A stretch of DNA of 64,000 nt from Dichetophora obliterata (taxonomy: Eukaryota > Arthropoda > Insecta > Diptera > Sciomyzidae): positions 62,161,330 to 62,225,329 of the forward strand of contig OY986437.1 of NCBI GenBank assembly GCA_963920525.1, read 5' to 3'. The position numbers were made by a program, and so were the translations under genes. Below the pieces are notes generated by a model, which worked only from the letters and a program-made list of their open reading frames with translations, searched no databases and was not told the DNA's origin. Shown here one piece after another: positions 1 to 12,600 of the stretch (positions within the stretch are counted from its first letter, which is position 1; every line of letters starts with the position of its first letter).

Positions 1-1494
1 TTGACGCAATTTGTTGTTTTTTTAACATCTGAAATTTGCTTATACTATTGTGCATTCGTTTCACACAAGAAATCATTAATTAGCAGCTTTATTGCAGAAT
101 GATAGAATAATTTTCTAATAATTAATAATTATCTATTTTCACTTCGCAGCACAACTTCAGCAACAATTAACAATTTGCAGCCAAGTTCTTTTAGCTGTCA
201 AAATAAAAAGATCATAAGCAGCTCAACCAAAGTAGCATACAATCTTTCGATACCTAAAATGGCGACCGCTCGGGGAGCATGTTGTTTGAGCGCATTATGA
301 CACATACCATTCAGTCCGAAAGTTGTGGAACAGCTACGTAGCAAATTTTCCGCTGAATCTGGCCAATGTTGCTCATGGAAACACTATCGAGCTAGAAACG
401 CCATTTTGTCAACTTGACGAAAACCCAACTCAGGCTCAATTCGCCATGGAAATGTAGTAACAAGCATTGCGCATTAGCTATACAAACAACAAAAGTAGCA
501 AGGTTCCATTGAACGGGTTGAAAATTATCACAAGATGCCAATTGTTTTAGGTGTCGATTTTAATTGCGAATTCAGACATGAATAATCATAGGCACTTAAG
601 GCAAGACCGGTGGTCTAGCGCTCGAAAATTTAAGGTATTTTTAGGATTTTTTTTAAAAAGTTCAAATATTCAACAACGATATTAAAACTTTTAAGGTATA
701 TTGTAACACTCATTTATCATAAAAAAAATATTTTTTTTAATTTAAAAAATTGATGATATGGTTCAAGATGGCGATCAATGAGACGCTCTCAAGGAAAAGG
801 GGCATGGGCGGTGTTGTAGATTTTGACTGTTCTATTTATCTGAAAAATAAAAACCAAAAATATAATTAAGAACTATGAGTGCACTTTACAGTGGACCTTA
901 AGTCGTGCTTCATAACTCCCCACGATTTTTGAAAACTCCAAAAACCAGTTTTTTGCGCCAATAGGCGTAAATTGTCAATGATTTTGGATCTTATGCAAAT
1001 CCTTTAAACAGGAAGTGTATTTTAAGACGCTCTAGAGATTCGATTCAAAAAAAATGTGAAAAAAGTTATTTTTGTCCTAGTTTTGTCCCCCAAATAAAGC
1101 GTGCTTCAAAACTCCCCACTCTCCTCTATATATAAAAACATTCAATTTGTATACTTTTTTTTTGGTCTGAACCAATTTTGGCGTCCCCCGAATTGTATTT
1201 TTGTACATTTTTGAGCAACTCAAGCGTAATTATGAATAGAATTGCGTTGTGGTGGAAACAATGTATTATAGGAAGTTAGAAAAGGGTAAAAGGGCTCCGA
1301 AAATTGCTTTGCCTAGGGGCCTCGACATGGTCAATTCGGCCCTGATGGGGGTACTCGTATACTACGCCATGTTGTCCTACATGGTGTACAATTTAGGTGT
1401 TCCACCAACAGTCACCCTCCATGCTCTTGCTTTACAACAATATACTGATAAATTACAATAATACTATAAAATTTCCTTAGGTTTTATTTGTTTA
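1..1494. other. Unclassified flank with a short open frame
   Basis: I recognise no gene here. A stretch near 280-600 reads in broken frames like decayed coding sequence but matches no family I can name. Two direct copies of a 20-base motif ending ACTCCCCAC lie at about 905 and 1100. A 70-codon frame at 1249-1461 (+) starts MVETMYYRKLEK and ends just before the Helitron terminus; it has one hydrophobic stretch near residues 31-50. It could be chance or the remnant of an older repeat. Confidence 0.3.
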
Positions 1495-3682
1495 CTAGCT
1501 GAAACCCGGCGCGTTGCTGCCACTCTCCCTTGTCAAACGCCCATAAAATATTATCAGTTAAACAGCATGTCTAAATTGAGGTAGAATACTGAATTCCAAG
1601 ACTGTGCGACCTATATCCACAAAGCTATTCGATATAACAAATTTGGGTTGTATAGAAAGTGCCACGCCCTCTTGATCACCGCTCATAGAATGTAATCAAT
1701 TAAACTGCATGTGTACATGGAGGTTGAATACCGAATTCCAAAACTGTGTAACATATAACTCCAAAACTATTCGATAGCACAATTTTGGGTTGTATAGGAG
1801 GTTCCTTACGCCCATAAAATTTTACCAATGAAACTGCATGTGTAAACTGAGGTCGAATACTGAATTCCGAGGCTGAGTTACCTATAACTCCAAAGCTATT
1901 CGATATCGCAAATTTGGGTTAAATTGGAGGTGTCACGCCCCCCGACAAACTCTAAAAAATTTTATCAGTAAATTTGCAAGCGTAAATTTTGGTCGAATAC
2001 TGAGTTTCGACGCTGTGCGGCCTTGAACTCCAAAGCTATTCGATATCACAAATTTTCGTTGCATGGGAGGTGCCACTCCCCCTTGATAAACGCGCATAAA
2101 ATGTAATCAATGAAACTGCATGTGTACATTGAGGTCCAATACTGAATTCCAAAGCTGTGAGACCTATATCCCCAAAGCTATTTGATATCTCTAATTTGGG
2201 TTAAATAGGAGGTTTCACTCCCCCTTGTCGATATCACAAATTTTCGTTGTATGGGAGGTGCCACTCCCCCTTGATCAACGCTCATAAAATGTAATTAATG
2301 AAACTGCATGTATAAATTGGGGCCAAATACTGTATTCAGACGCTGATATTCGATATCGCAAATTTACGTTAAATGGGAGGTGCCACGCCCCTCTTACCAA
2401 TGAACATAAAATTAAATAAATGAAACTGCATGTGTACATTGAGGTCGAAAACTGAATTCCGGCGTTGTGCGACCTATAACTCCAAAGCTATTTGATAGCA
2501 CAAAGTTGGGTTGCATGGGAAGTGCCACTCGCCTTTGCCTTACGCTCATAAAATGTAGAGGAATGAAAGTACATGCATAAATGTAGGTCGAATGCCGAAT
2601 TCTTACGCTGTCAACCTATAACTTCAAAGCAATTCGATATCGCAAATTTGGGTTGTAAGGGAGATGTCACGCCTCCCTGTCCAACGCCCATAAAATAAAA
2701 CCATTGAACTGCATGTGTAAATTGAGATCAAAAACTGAGTTCCAAAGCTGAATTCCTATAACTTCAAAGCTATTCGATATCACAAATTTGGGTTGTATGG
2801 GAGGTGCCCCTCCCCCTTGTCCACTCGCATAAAATTTCATCACTGAAACGGTACGTCTAAATAGTGGTCGAATACCGAATTTCTTAGCTGTGCGACCCAT
2901 AACTCTAAATTTATTCGATAACAACAATTTTTTATATATATGTGGGAGGTAAAAGGGGGTGTGGCATTTTCTCTTAAACCATCTCGTACTCAAAGCAAAT
3001 CGTACTTACAAAATTTGAGCTCAACCGGACCAATAGTTTCGAAGTATTTTGATATTTTCTTAAAAGTAAGCGTAGATGAAGTGTGACCACGCCCATTTTT
3101 ATCAAAGTTAATGATAGTTATCATACGAATTTATTTACCAAACTTTAATTTAGCCTATAGACATCACACAGCCAGAATCACACATCGTTTTGCTTTTTAT
3201 ATATATAGATATTGATTTGTGGGCGGTAAAAGTGGGCGTGAAAACATTTACATAAAGTGACCGCCTCTTAGATCACCTACACAGCAAGTTTCACTGTAAA
3301 AATGTGTAAAACCCCGGAATTGCCATGATTTCGAAAAAGTGGGCGTATTTATATTACGACCACGCCCATTTTTCGTACAGTTACCGACAGTAGCCATATG
3401 AACAAAATTACCAAATCTTAGTTTTTTACGATTGAAACCGTCTTAATATATCCTTTTTTTTTGGTTTGTGATCGATAGCGTAAATTTGGCTTGTATGGGA
3501 GGTACCACGCCCCCTCGTCCAATAGTTACCAAACCTCATAGGAACACTCTCAAGATGTGGCTTCAGTTTCCCTGAAAATTTCATAAAGATCGGTTCAGCG
3601 GTTTTGGAGTCTATATGTGATATAGCCACATACCCACATACCCACATCCCCACATACATACATCCATTTTTATATATATAGA
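1495..3682 (-). mobile_element. Non-autonomous Helitron, copy 1
   Basis: Read on the minus strand the element starts TCTATATATATAAAAATG at 3682 and ends CAGCTAG at 1495. The flanks are A before TC and T after CTAG, the A/T target signature of Helitrons. A short GC-rich hairpin (GGC-A-GC, loop AAC, GC-GCC) lies about 10 bases before the CTAG end, as Helitron 3' ends require. No Rep/helicase coding is visible, so it is non-autonomous. Its body is mostly a diverged array of about 142-bp repeats plus a segment shared with the plus-strand copy at 24966-27173. Family assignment rests on termini and target bases, not on protein. Confidence 0.8.
1560..2990. repeat. Diverged tandem array of about 142 bp inside Helitron copy 1
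   Basis: A motif close to GAGGTCGAATACTGAATTCC recurs near 1579, 1721, 1850, 1990, 2131, 2320, 2441, 2585, 2728 and 2872, giving about ten units of roughly 142 bp with some indels. Each unit also carries a GGGAGGTGCCACGCCCCC block, a GAAACTGCATGTGTA block and a CCAAAGCTATTCGATAT block. Short open frames on either strand here follow from the repeats and are not genes. Confidence 0.8.
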
Positions 3683-3804
3683 TTAAGAACTGAGAGCAGG
3701 ACTTTAGTGAATTGAGAATACCGATAAAGCAGTTTGGTTGCGCGTCTTCTATAAAAGTGTGCCATTCTACAGTCGAAAGTGAAATTTACTGTCGAAATTA
3801 TGGT

Positions 3805-5090
3805 CGACGACGCAGAGAGGGTTGAAATTCCAAAAAATGGAGATTAATTCACCTAGAGGTCGGAGGGAATTTTTCGACTTTTGTTCTAGTTACATTGGGT
3901 AGAAATAAGAAAATAAATTCTATCCGTCCGTCCGTATGTCCGTCTTTTGATATGATTAAGGTCGTAATGTTAAGGCTATCATCCTGAAATTAGATATTTA
4001 AGCTTGTGTCTAAAATGTAAAGATTAGAGTGACTTTACCTCCCATACATAGTGACTTTATTTTAAACGTAAAATCTCTTCAAAATCTACAAAAATTAAAA
4101 AAATGCTATGAAATTTTGCACGTAAGTTTTCCTATTAAATATAAATTCTAACTATAAAATTCGGCAAAATCAGAGGAAAACCACGCCTACTTTCCATACA
4201 TAATGACGTCATCTCAATAGAAAAACTTTCATAAATTCCTCAAAAATGAAATTCATTGCATAATATAAATAATTTTAATAATTAAAATGCATTCTGAATT
4301 TGAAATTCGGAGAAGTTAGAAAAAACCACGCCTATCGTCCATAAGTAGTGACTTCATCAATATAATAAAAAGTTCAAAACTTCAGCCCAGTCGAAAATCA
4401 TTCCTTATTACTTTTAAAAAAAAATTCATAACAATATTTTATACGAGTAGCAAAAAATTTATGAATTTGTTAATATTCCTCCTGATGCTCAAAGTCTTCA
4501 TACTCCTCTGCATCGACCTCGTCATTTTCATCACTGTTACATGACAAAACAAATTAAAGACAAGAGTCTTTCTTTTGTAAGAGTGACTACTATCACGAGC
4601 AACTTTTTATTACTGAATATAGAAGCTTAGATATTGAAGTTTAATACAAAATTTTAATTTCTACTTAATGATAAGGTATTCTTATTTAAAACTCCATATA
4701 TATTTCGAAAATAGCGCAAATTTTGACATATTTAAACAATTTTTTTTTAATATTTCTACACAATTATTTTTAACCATTTTTTTTTAATCACGCCTTAATA
4801 TCTGAAGTTGAAGGATTCGTAATAAAAACATCACTTTTGATGTATAAAAAAAAATGTTAATTTTTGAACTATGTTAAATTTCAATTTGTTGAACTGATCG
4901 CAAAAAAACGAAAAATTTCTCAACTCTAAAGCTATGCAGCAGAAAAAGTAAACAACATATAATATTGAAATTTTCAGTAGTGATGAACAATTTTCTGCTC
5001 CTTAATCGAGTAGTAAAAATTTTCAAAAAAACATATTTAAATTTTTCAATTAATCTCCACTTTTTTCAATTTCAACCCTCTGTGCGCCGA
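3805..5090. mobile_element. Inverted-repeat element with a dispersed-repeat interior
   Basis: Inverted ends face each other: CAGAGAGGGTTGAAATT near 3813 and its complement ending near 5082, with further matching outward to about 3808 and 5089. Both ends continue inward with a TGGAGATTAATT block. I could not find a convincing target duplication, so the superfamily is unassigned. The interior at about 3920-4440 resembles, in reverse orientation, the dispersed repeat at 43640-46440 (gtcactttgtatgggaggt type). Confidence 0.5.
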
Positions 5091-5149
5091 TTCATTGGTG
5101 AAAGTGAGCTCTGGACGGCGTCATTTTTCGACGCGGGTTAAAGAATATG

Positions 5150-5490
5150 GTTGATTATCTGAGCGTTATGCTATATTTGCGAAAGCAAATTCGTCGAAAA
5201 TGGCCAAATTTGTGGAAAGAACACTCATGGATTTTGCATCACGACAACGTACCATATCTTAATGCTATTATTGTGAACGAATTTCTGTTCAAAAACTAAA
5301 CAAATACCCCTTCGCGGTACCCGTTTTCAGTCGGCAAAGGACCTGAAAAGAATTCGCGTCGAGAACTGAAGTTGGTTCCAGAAAATGAGTTTCAAGAAGG
5401 TTTTGATCATTGAATTGTTAGTTGTCATAAGTGTATAATTTCGGAAGTAGCCTTTTATGAATTTGATACAATAAATTTGGATAAATAATA
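5150..5490 (+). pseudogene. Mariner transposase 3' fragment (degenerate)
   Basis: Translated with frame changes this segment gives RRKWPNLWKEHSWILHHDN followed by a stretch close to NAIIVNEFLFKN. That is the mariner catalytic region containing the second Asp (HHDN). Downstream it reads like the mariner C-terminus, with TRFES-like, ENSRRELK-like and HKCI-SEV-like pieces. A block between NEFLFKN and the C-terminal part, where the third Asp (PDLAPCDFF in relatives) should lie, is missing. Stop codons and shifts are present, and the N-terminal half and terminal repeats are absent. It is a dead fragment of an irritans-like mariner, distinct from the intact one at 54829. Confidence 0.75.
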
Positions 5491-5504
5491 AATATTTGGT
5501 GTTT

Positions 5505-5657
5505 AATGCTATGTTCACACTAAGAGCTAAATGCGCATTTACGAAATTCAGATTTACAAATGGCCCTTTTACAAATGGCCGTTGTAGGAGTAACAAGGAC
5601 GAATATATATAGTAATTCTCTAAATGCGCATTTAGCCCTCGATGTGAACATAGCATT
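5505..5657. mobile_element. Short MITE (about 153 bp)
   Basis: Perfect 15-base ends AATGCTATGTTCACA at 5505 are inverted at 5643-5657. A second inner inverted pair, GCTAAATGCGCATTTA, follows after a small spacer. There is no coding capacity. Target duplication is unclear, so the superfamily is not assigned. Confidence 0.65.
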
Positions 5658-6005
5658 ATTTATCAATTCCTGGTACTTTTTTTGACAGAATGTTAAATAT
5701 TTAAAACTTTTTTTTGTGTTTTGCATCCCCATAGGGTTTGTCTAATGTTATAAGAAAAATTTGTTAATTTTTGTATTCTATGAACCTTCGAAAAGGAGTG
5801 GTAAACTAGGGAGTCCAATCCCGGAGGCTTTTCTCGATCCCGGGATAATCGGGATTGAAAATCTCAATCCCGGGATCCCGGGATTAGTTCGGGATTGAAA
5901 ATTTTAAGAAGTAAATAATTCAAAATGTTTTTAATACAATTTATTATTACTTCTTAAACTAAAAAATGTAATTAATTTTGTTAAGTAACAAAAACAAAAC
6001 ACATT

Positions 6006-6386
6006 AAGAATATTCACAATTAGTGAATAGCACCACACTTTACCGAGCGGCTTTTATATTTTTTCTTGTTTTGCATGACATCTAAAAACCAAAAGTGTGG
6101 TAATTTTAAGTACCCCAATGATATGTTTAACGAGTGTGGTTTTTAAAGTTCCATAAACAACTGATCGGTTGCCAGTTATTTTTTAATTGCAAAAACAAAA
6201 GAGGCTCAAATGCAAGTTAAAATTTTTTATGCCATATATTTATAAATAATATCAAATTGGAGAGTTAATTTATTTGCATAGTTTCCAACCACAAATTCTA
6301 TTTTAAAGGGTGCTCATAATTCTGATTTTCAACTATGGCAAAAACAAAAAACAATGCTACCAGACCACACAATTGTGAATACCCTT
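6006..6386. mobile_element. AAGGGTATTC-family MITE inside hAT A
   Basis: Ends AAGAATATTCACAATT and inverted AATTGTGAATACCCTT, flanked by ATT on both sides. The same insertion sits at the matching place in hAT B (16771-17172), so it entered the hAT before copies A and B separated. Confidence 0.6.
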
Positions 6387-6423
6387 ATTGTTAATAAACA
6401 AAAAACACTTAAATAATATTAAT

Positions 6424-6706
6424 AGGTGTATTCACGATTCAGTGCACTTGCCTGTGCAGTTGAGGACTTGAGGACTTGTGCACTTTACAAAAACAAAATG
6501 TACGTACGTCAAAAATCTGCACAAGTGCTTTTCTACTATTACCATCAACTTGAGGACTTGAGGACTTGAGCAGTTGTGCACTTGTGTGCATTAAAAAATG
6601 TTGACAGCTTTGAAATGGTGATGGTGGTGTGTTCACGAAAACCTAGCTGCACAACTGCTCAAGTCCTCAACTGCACAGGCAAGTGCACTGAATCGTGAAT
6701 ACCCCT
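6424..6706. mobile_element. MITE with long perfect inverted ends, private to hAT A
   Basis: The 283-bp unit starts AGGTGTATTCACGATTCAGT and ends with its inverted counterpart; the ends match for about 46 bases with one or two differences. Flanks are AAT (6421-6423) and AAT (6707-6709). hAT copy B has the uninterrupted sequence aatattaatgactagc at 17204-17219, an empty site showing a 3-bp duplication. The inside holds short repeats of gaggacttga. It is related by its first bases to the AAGGGTATTC family. Confidence 0.8.
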
Positions 6707-6799
6707 AATGACTAGCACGTTGTATTACTTTAACCCTTTCAGTGGATTTGCCCAATATATTGGACACGAGAGAAAGTAATTTTGATATGTATTTTCTAT

Positions 6800-7989
6800 C
6801 ATGATTCAATTACTACAGGTTGTCCATTCATTTGACGTTTACTCAGAAGAATGAAGATATACACCCGTAAAATTGAAGAGGAGAGCAAAAGAGTAATTTT
6901 TTAATGCCATCAAAGTAATCAGTTGCAGGAATATCATACTTTTTCGCAGTACTAAATACCCAAGGATACATTTCACTGCTGCTTTTTCTACTACGTTCTG
7001 CACTAGTTGTTTTTTTTGATAGAAAATTTAAGTAAGTTCTTAAAAAACTAATTTCAATATTTTGTTGTGCAAATCTATTCACACCGCTGACGGCTTATTG
7101 GATCCACTAGCTCATTAAATATTTGAATTTCATCACCAAAATAAACTGTTTTGCCAATACCGCACGTTGAAGTTTATTTTAATAATTACAACTTAACAGT
7201 CGCGATTTATATATTAATTGAAAAAAAACGGCTCGCAACAAAATTTGAAAATAATTTTCAATAATAATTATCAAAGCAATAATTATTATAAGCGCAATGC
7301 ACACTATTTTTTTGCTGCTAAGACCCCTTTTATATTGATCAAGACTTGAAGTCAAGTTTCAGAGTTTGTTGGCAATTCACCGCACATCGGAAGCGACGGA
7401 AGGGAAAAAGAAACTTGAAGCTGTACCGGCAATTTTTCGTATTCCTTTTGTTATTTTCGCGTTGTTGACAGTGCCTTTTATTTTATTTTTCGCATATCAA
7501 TGTGAGTTTGTTAGACTTCGGTTGCATTAAAATTTTTTTGCATTTAATATAATTTAATTTTGCATTAAATTTTTAAGCAAAAACATTTTGTTAACTTCCA
7601 TCGTGGTAAAAAAATAAAATTCAGTTTGCAAATTTCTATAAACTATAATTCATTTGCTTGCTACCTATCTCGTTTTATTTTTAGAAAACAAGGAAAGAAT
7701 ACAAGAACTTGAATTCAAGTCTTGACCAATGTGAGAGCTTTCGTCAAGTTCAAAAGAGAACGTCAAAGAAACTTGACTTCAAGTCTTGATCAATGTAAAA
7801 GGGGTCTAACAGCAAAATATAGAATAAGTACTTTTTTAAAAAAATACACAACAAAACACTGAAACATAACTTTTTTTAAAGAAAACCACAAAACCCTGGT
7901 TGTCATTTATATTTGAGAGAGAATATATTTTTTTTACAAATTTACGGGTGTTGTCAAACGAATGGACAACCTATAATAATTGAATCATG
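6800..7989. mobile_element. P-superfamily-like element nested in hAT A
   Basis: Ends CATGATTCAATTACTACAGG and the inverted partner finishing TAATTGAATCATG, matching over about 37 bases. The CATGAT start recalls Drosophila P elements. Flanks TTTTCTAT and TTTATTAT agree at 6 of 8 positions, consistent with an aged 8-bp duplication. hAT B lacks the insertion. I see no intact transposase, and a second MITE sits inside. Confidence 0.55.
7322..7806. mobile_element. Harbinger-like MITE (TAA target) nested at third level
   Basis: Ends GACCCCTTTTATATTGATCA and its inverted partner, matching for about 36 bases with one mismatch, flanked by TAA on each side (7319-7321 and 7807-7809). A 3-bp TWA duplication is typical of PIF/Harbinger elements. 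It sits inside the P-like element 6800-7989, itself inside hAT A. Confidence 0.7.
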
Positions 7990-8689
7990 TTTATTATGAA
8001 AAGCTTTTTTTTTTAAATCAAATCGTTTGGTTCTATGAAAAAAAGATGAACCAACCTGATAAAAATAAATTTAGAGAGATATTTGACAATAAAGTCAGCT
8101 GGATTTTCGATGAAAAGAAATGAAAGTGCCGAAGAAAAGCAAAAACTATTTTTCTTTTGCCTATTTCATAAGACAAAATCAACCGCACAAAAATCAAATT
8201 AATGCTATTTTATTTTTTTATGGCTTTAATGATAATAATATTAATAGGGTTTAAAGAACAAAGATCTAAAGAGTTGAAAAACATTTAAGGGATAAAAAAA
8301 AACTTTGTGCCTAACAGGATCAAAAAAATGTTTTCTTTGTAGAAGTTTGTAAAACGTAGTAGCGCAGGTTAAAATGAAAGGTATGTTTTTCATCTTTTAA
8401 GGACCTAAATGATAGGAATATTACTTCAAAAAAATTATTTTGTTCTTATTTAAGCCTAGCCATTGTAAGAGTTACAGAACAAAAAATATAAGAAAATACA
8501 GAACAGTTTAAGGTATTACTATATAAATGTTACACTTTTTTTGTACACCGTCTTCATGTTTTTTGTGTTTAAGGCAAATTACGGTTGGAAAAGACTTCAA
8601 ATTAAATTTTTGTTTAATGTTTTAATTATTTTTAAAGTAATACATTAAGCAGATCAACGCGTATTATTTTTTTTTTTTATTGGAGAGTT

Positions 8690-8880
8690 TGGTTCGAATA
8701 TTATTACAAATAGAACCCGCTGATGAGAGGCACCGTTCTGATTCTATGCTAGTTGGAGAAATAGTTGCTTATTAGTCGTAAGCAATTTGTAAGTTTCGAT
8801 CACGATAGCCTTCACCATAAAATAAAAATTATTTCCAAGTCAAAATATTTGACAATTTTAAAATACATAGCAGACTTCCA
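8690..8880 (-). pseudogene. hAT transposase C-terminal remnant (copy A)
   Basis: The minus strand reads a stretch close to SPTSIESERCLSSAGSICNN. This is the hAT C-terminal dimerisation motif (SxxSERxFSxAG...). It is truncated and interrupted by stops, and parallels the clearer remnant in copy B at 17677-17874. Confidence 0.65.
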
Positions 8881-9651
8881 GATGTTGCAAATTCTTTTAA
8901 AACTTAGTAAAGTCTTTGCTCCAGTGATTCACACTCATCGTCCTAGCAATCTTTTTCAACCTCAATAAAAGTTTTTTCTTATTCTATATTCATATCAACT
9001 TAAAATGAAATGTTTGCATTTACACGAATATTTGTGATAGAAATTTTTTATTTAAAAATCCTGGGATCCAGCAAAGACAATCCCGGGACTTAAAGGGGCT
9101 TAAATCGTCCGGGATCCCGGGACCATTGACTTCCCTATGGTACACATTACTTTTGTTACAATAAATTTTTATTGAAAATAGGCTTACAATTTATAAAAAT
9201 CTTAGATACTCAAAAGAACTACGTCAAGATAAAAATGTCAGAAAGATATTAGATAGTTGATTAAATTTATAAAATGTTGGATACAATAAGTACGTCGCAA
9301 TGATAAGTTGAGATAGTTTAAGATAAAAAGGCATATATAAATATAAATAAATACAAGACGAACAATACTAAGGAAATATTTAGTTGAGTCACCGTCAGTT
9401 GTATTATATGATAGCTTATAATAAGCCTCGTATCATCATTATGGAAAAATTATCTTAAGCTTATAGAGAAAAATTGTCTTTTCAGACTAATACATGGTAT
9501 TACAATAAAATGCTAAACAAATTTTGAACCAAATTTTGAGTCAAATAATACGATGGAATAAAAGTTGGAAGACTTGAGTACATACTTTTACTTCAAAGTT
9601 AAAGATAAAGTAATGAAAGATAAACTGAAACATAACTCAGGGCGAGAGAGT

Positions 9652-12600
9652 TTAATATTGTTCAAGCAGTGCCTTCCATAGCAACATGCGTTTATTATTA
9701 AATTCATTATCAGTCTTTACTTCGAAAGAGGGTTCTTTGTTATTGGCATTAATGAATTCTTGATAACCACAGATAGTATTTGTTGCAAGTTCAGGAACAG
9801 TTTTTATGTTACAGGATCCCTTTAATTCACTGTTTTTGGGCTTACTAAAGAGAGAGAGAGAGAGATAAAAATGTATCTCTAACAAGGTTTCATAGCAGTA
9901 AAATCATACCCGTAAGTAGCAAAATGCACAAAATTCTCGACAAAAGCTTTTACCACAGCAGCATCTACGGAGTCCTTGGCGAAATCTGGAAAAAGCATGG
10001 GTGCACGAAAGAGATAAATTAGATCATCGCAGTGTACCACACCGTAATCTCGACTTGTGCGACCACCCGTGTAAATGGTGGCGAAGGTATAGGGACCGCG
10101 ATAGTTGAATTTGTACAAATAGATGGGCTTTTCAGTTGCTTCCTTGTGGTAGATATACTCGCGTACAGCCTTGAAGAACGGTTGTCGAAAACCGCGATCG
10201 GTAATGACCTAAAGTGTAATAAGTGCAAGAAATTAAAAGAGTACAGCTTGTATTCAAAGAATTGTCATGTCTTCTCATACATCTAAAAATCCCTGCCATG
10301 TTCCATTGTTTATCTCATGCTGCCCCTGAAAGTATTCTTCGATTACTTGCAATGTTTTTACCCTCTGCTGTGTAGGAGTAAAATGTGCTGGCCAGTCCAA
10401 AAGCTTCTCCAACAAATAGTCAAATTGCGAATTGAAGTCATTCTTGAGCGTAGCATTCTCCAGTATAGAAATAACACGCACGGCACCTTCTTGGGGTACA
10501 CCACCGACTAACCAAGGTACTGCTTTGTAGTTTCCACTTTCGAGTAACTGCTCCGGATGTGCGATCAAAAATGAGTCCGAAGCATTAGCTGCCTCAACAA
10601 CTGGCCGAAAGTTAGTGATATGATCGACATGCCAATATTTGAGCCCATCACCGGATTGAATCAAAGTGAGTGCATCTACTTGGCGCAGTGCTCGCGTTAA
10701 TTTGGAGCTATTCAATACGAGAGCATCTGTTATATTGCAGAGTTCAGCAACTCTACGCGTCTGTTCGAGAGGGTTTTCTGTTATGGCAAAGGGTACATTA
10801 GCTGTGCCGCTGAGAGCTATAATGCTGCGAAAGAGGCCTGCGAAAAACATATATGGCTAAAAATATTCAGTTATTTTCAATAATAATAAAAGTATACCTT
10901 CCGATTGTTTGCTCAACATATGCATATGTGCCGATACTGCTCCTGCACTCTGTCCAAAAATGGTCACTAGCTTAGGGTTGCCTCCGAAGGATGCGATGTT
11001 CTTCTGCACCCAACGTAGTGCCAAATTTTGATCTTTTAGCCCAAAATTGCCGGGCATGTTGGAGTCGTTTGTAGATAGAAATCCTAGAGGAAAGATTGGA
11101 TTTGTAACTGTTTCGATAATTTTGTATGCGCTTAAATACCGAATGGTCCAAGTCGATAAGCAAATGTTACTAAGATAACTTCCTGTGTATCCATAAAATA
11201 TTCGGGCCCATGTAGTGTTGGTGCTGCCGAACCGCTGAACCAGCCTCCTCCGTGAATATAAACCATAACTGGTAAAGGTTTTTTTAAAATATTCTAGAAT
11301 AGTTTAATAAATGTTTACACGTACGAATGTTTAAGAGAGACTAAAATGAATTATATCAAATTACATTATGAGGATTAGGGTGGGCCGATTTGATCAAATT
11401 ATATTTGTACATTTTTTCCCTGTTAGAGGAAAAAAAAGTACATGGGGTATATTGTTTCCTGCGTGGAGTACCCCTGCTTCACTTTCACTTTTTTGTCATA
11501 TTTTTGTACAGGAACCCTGGTTTAGTTTTTTTTTTTTTGGAAATCTGATGCCAAAAAATTCCTCGACTCATAAAACCGCACTTTGCAAAATTTGAACCAA
11601 ATCGATCGGTTGAAAACGAATTTACAGCAGTGTGAATATTAACACAGTGAAGAAGTTCTGTTAACCTTCACCCTGTAACGTGGGGTCACTCGTGTCCAGG
11701 TGATTTCTTGTTAGGTGTATATCTCATGAACGCGTACCGCTACTAAAAAATTTACCTCGCACGAAAAAAAACTTTAGTTGGGGCGCAGTGTTGCCAGGTT
11801 AGGGGATTTCCCCCTAGATTTAGGGGTTTTTTTAATGTGTTGAGGGATTTTAGGGGCAATGAATTTTTAGGGGTTTTTCTAGGGAGATTTAATGTTTTTT
11901 AGGGGTTTTATTAGGGGTAATTGAAAAATTAACCTCTGGAAAAATGTTTTCTTACTTTTCCTTAAAATAATGTAAAAATTAAGGAAAAGAAGATATTTGA
12001 ATTCTTGGGTATTTCAGCAACAATTTATAAAAACAGCTGAATTGGTAGCACTTAAAATGAATGACCAATCATTTCCCACTTCACTTTAAACTTGCCTCGC
12101 GCTTTACTTGCAATTGATTGATTCCGTTTAAAAACTAAAAACAAAGCAAAGACTATCAACTCAGAAGTCCCCGGTTCGAATCAGACATGGTTAATTTTCG
12201 CTTTCTTTGTTCTTTACTACATTTAAGAATTATTGAAACAAAAAATCCACTACTAAATTTAGGAAAATGTTGAATTAAATGACAGGAGCAACTGAGGGCT
12301 GGAAATACTTGCCGAGGTTAAGGCATAACACTAGTCTTTCAAGTTCTGCCTAATCGATAATTCACGTATGATTCCAATCAATTATTCCTCTAATAATATA
12401 TCCCTTTCCTTTCAGGTCAAAGACCAAACGTTGTTTGTATAAGGCGCATGCCTAGGTTCTTTGATCTTTTAGAAAAAGAAGTATGGGAAAAAAAGATGTG
12501 TGCAAAAACATATCAAAAAGTAGGAGTCCGTCTCCTTCTTTCAAACGTTAGACTTTATTTTAACGTCAATTTCACATTGCACAATTGAGAACTATGAAGT

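Larger units (their letters stand above)
5807..9137. mobile_element. hAT element, family 1, copy A (with nested insertions)
   Basis: Ends are TAGGGAGTCCAATCCCGG and an inverted partner ending GGGACCATTGACTTCCCTA. They are flanked by near-identical 8-bp duplications, TGGTAAAC (5799-5806) and TGGTACAC (9138-9145), the hAT hallmark. Both ends carry CCCGGGATCCCGGG-type subterminal palindromes. It aligns with copy B (16558-18132) outside private insertions at 6424-6706 and 6800-7989. A transposase remnant lies near 8690-8880 (-). At 3,331 bp it is about twice the length of copy B because of the insertions. Confidence 0.85.

Noticed and set aside
1560..2990. Regular repeats that might be a CRISPR-like array
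   Set aside because: Units are 142 bp, diverged over their whole length and without short repeat/spacer alternation; they sit inside a Helitron in a eukaryotic genome.
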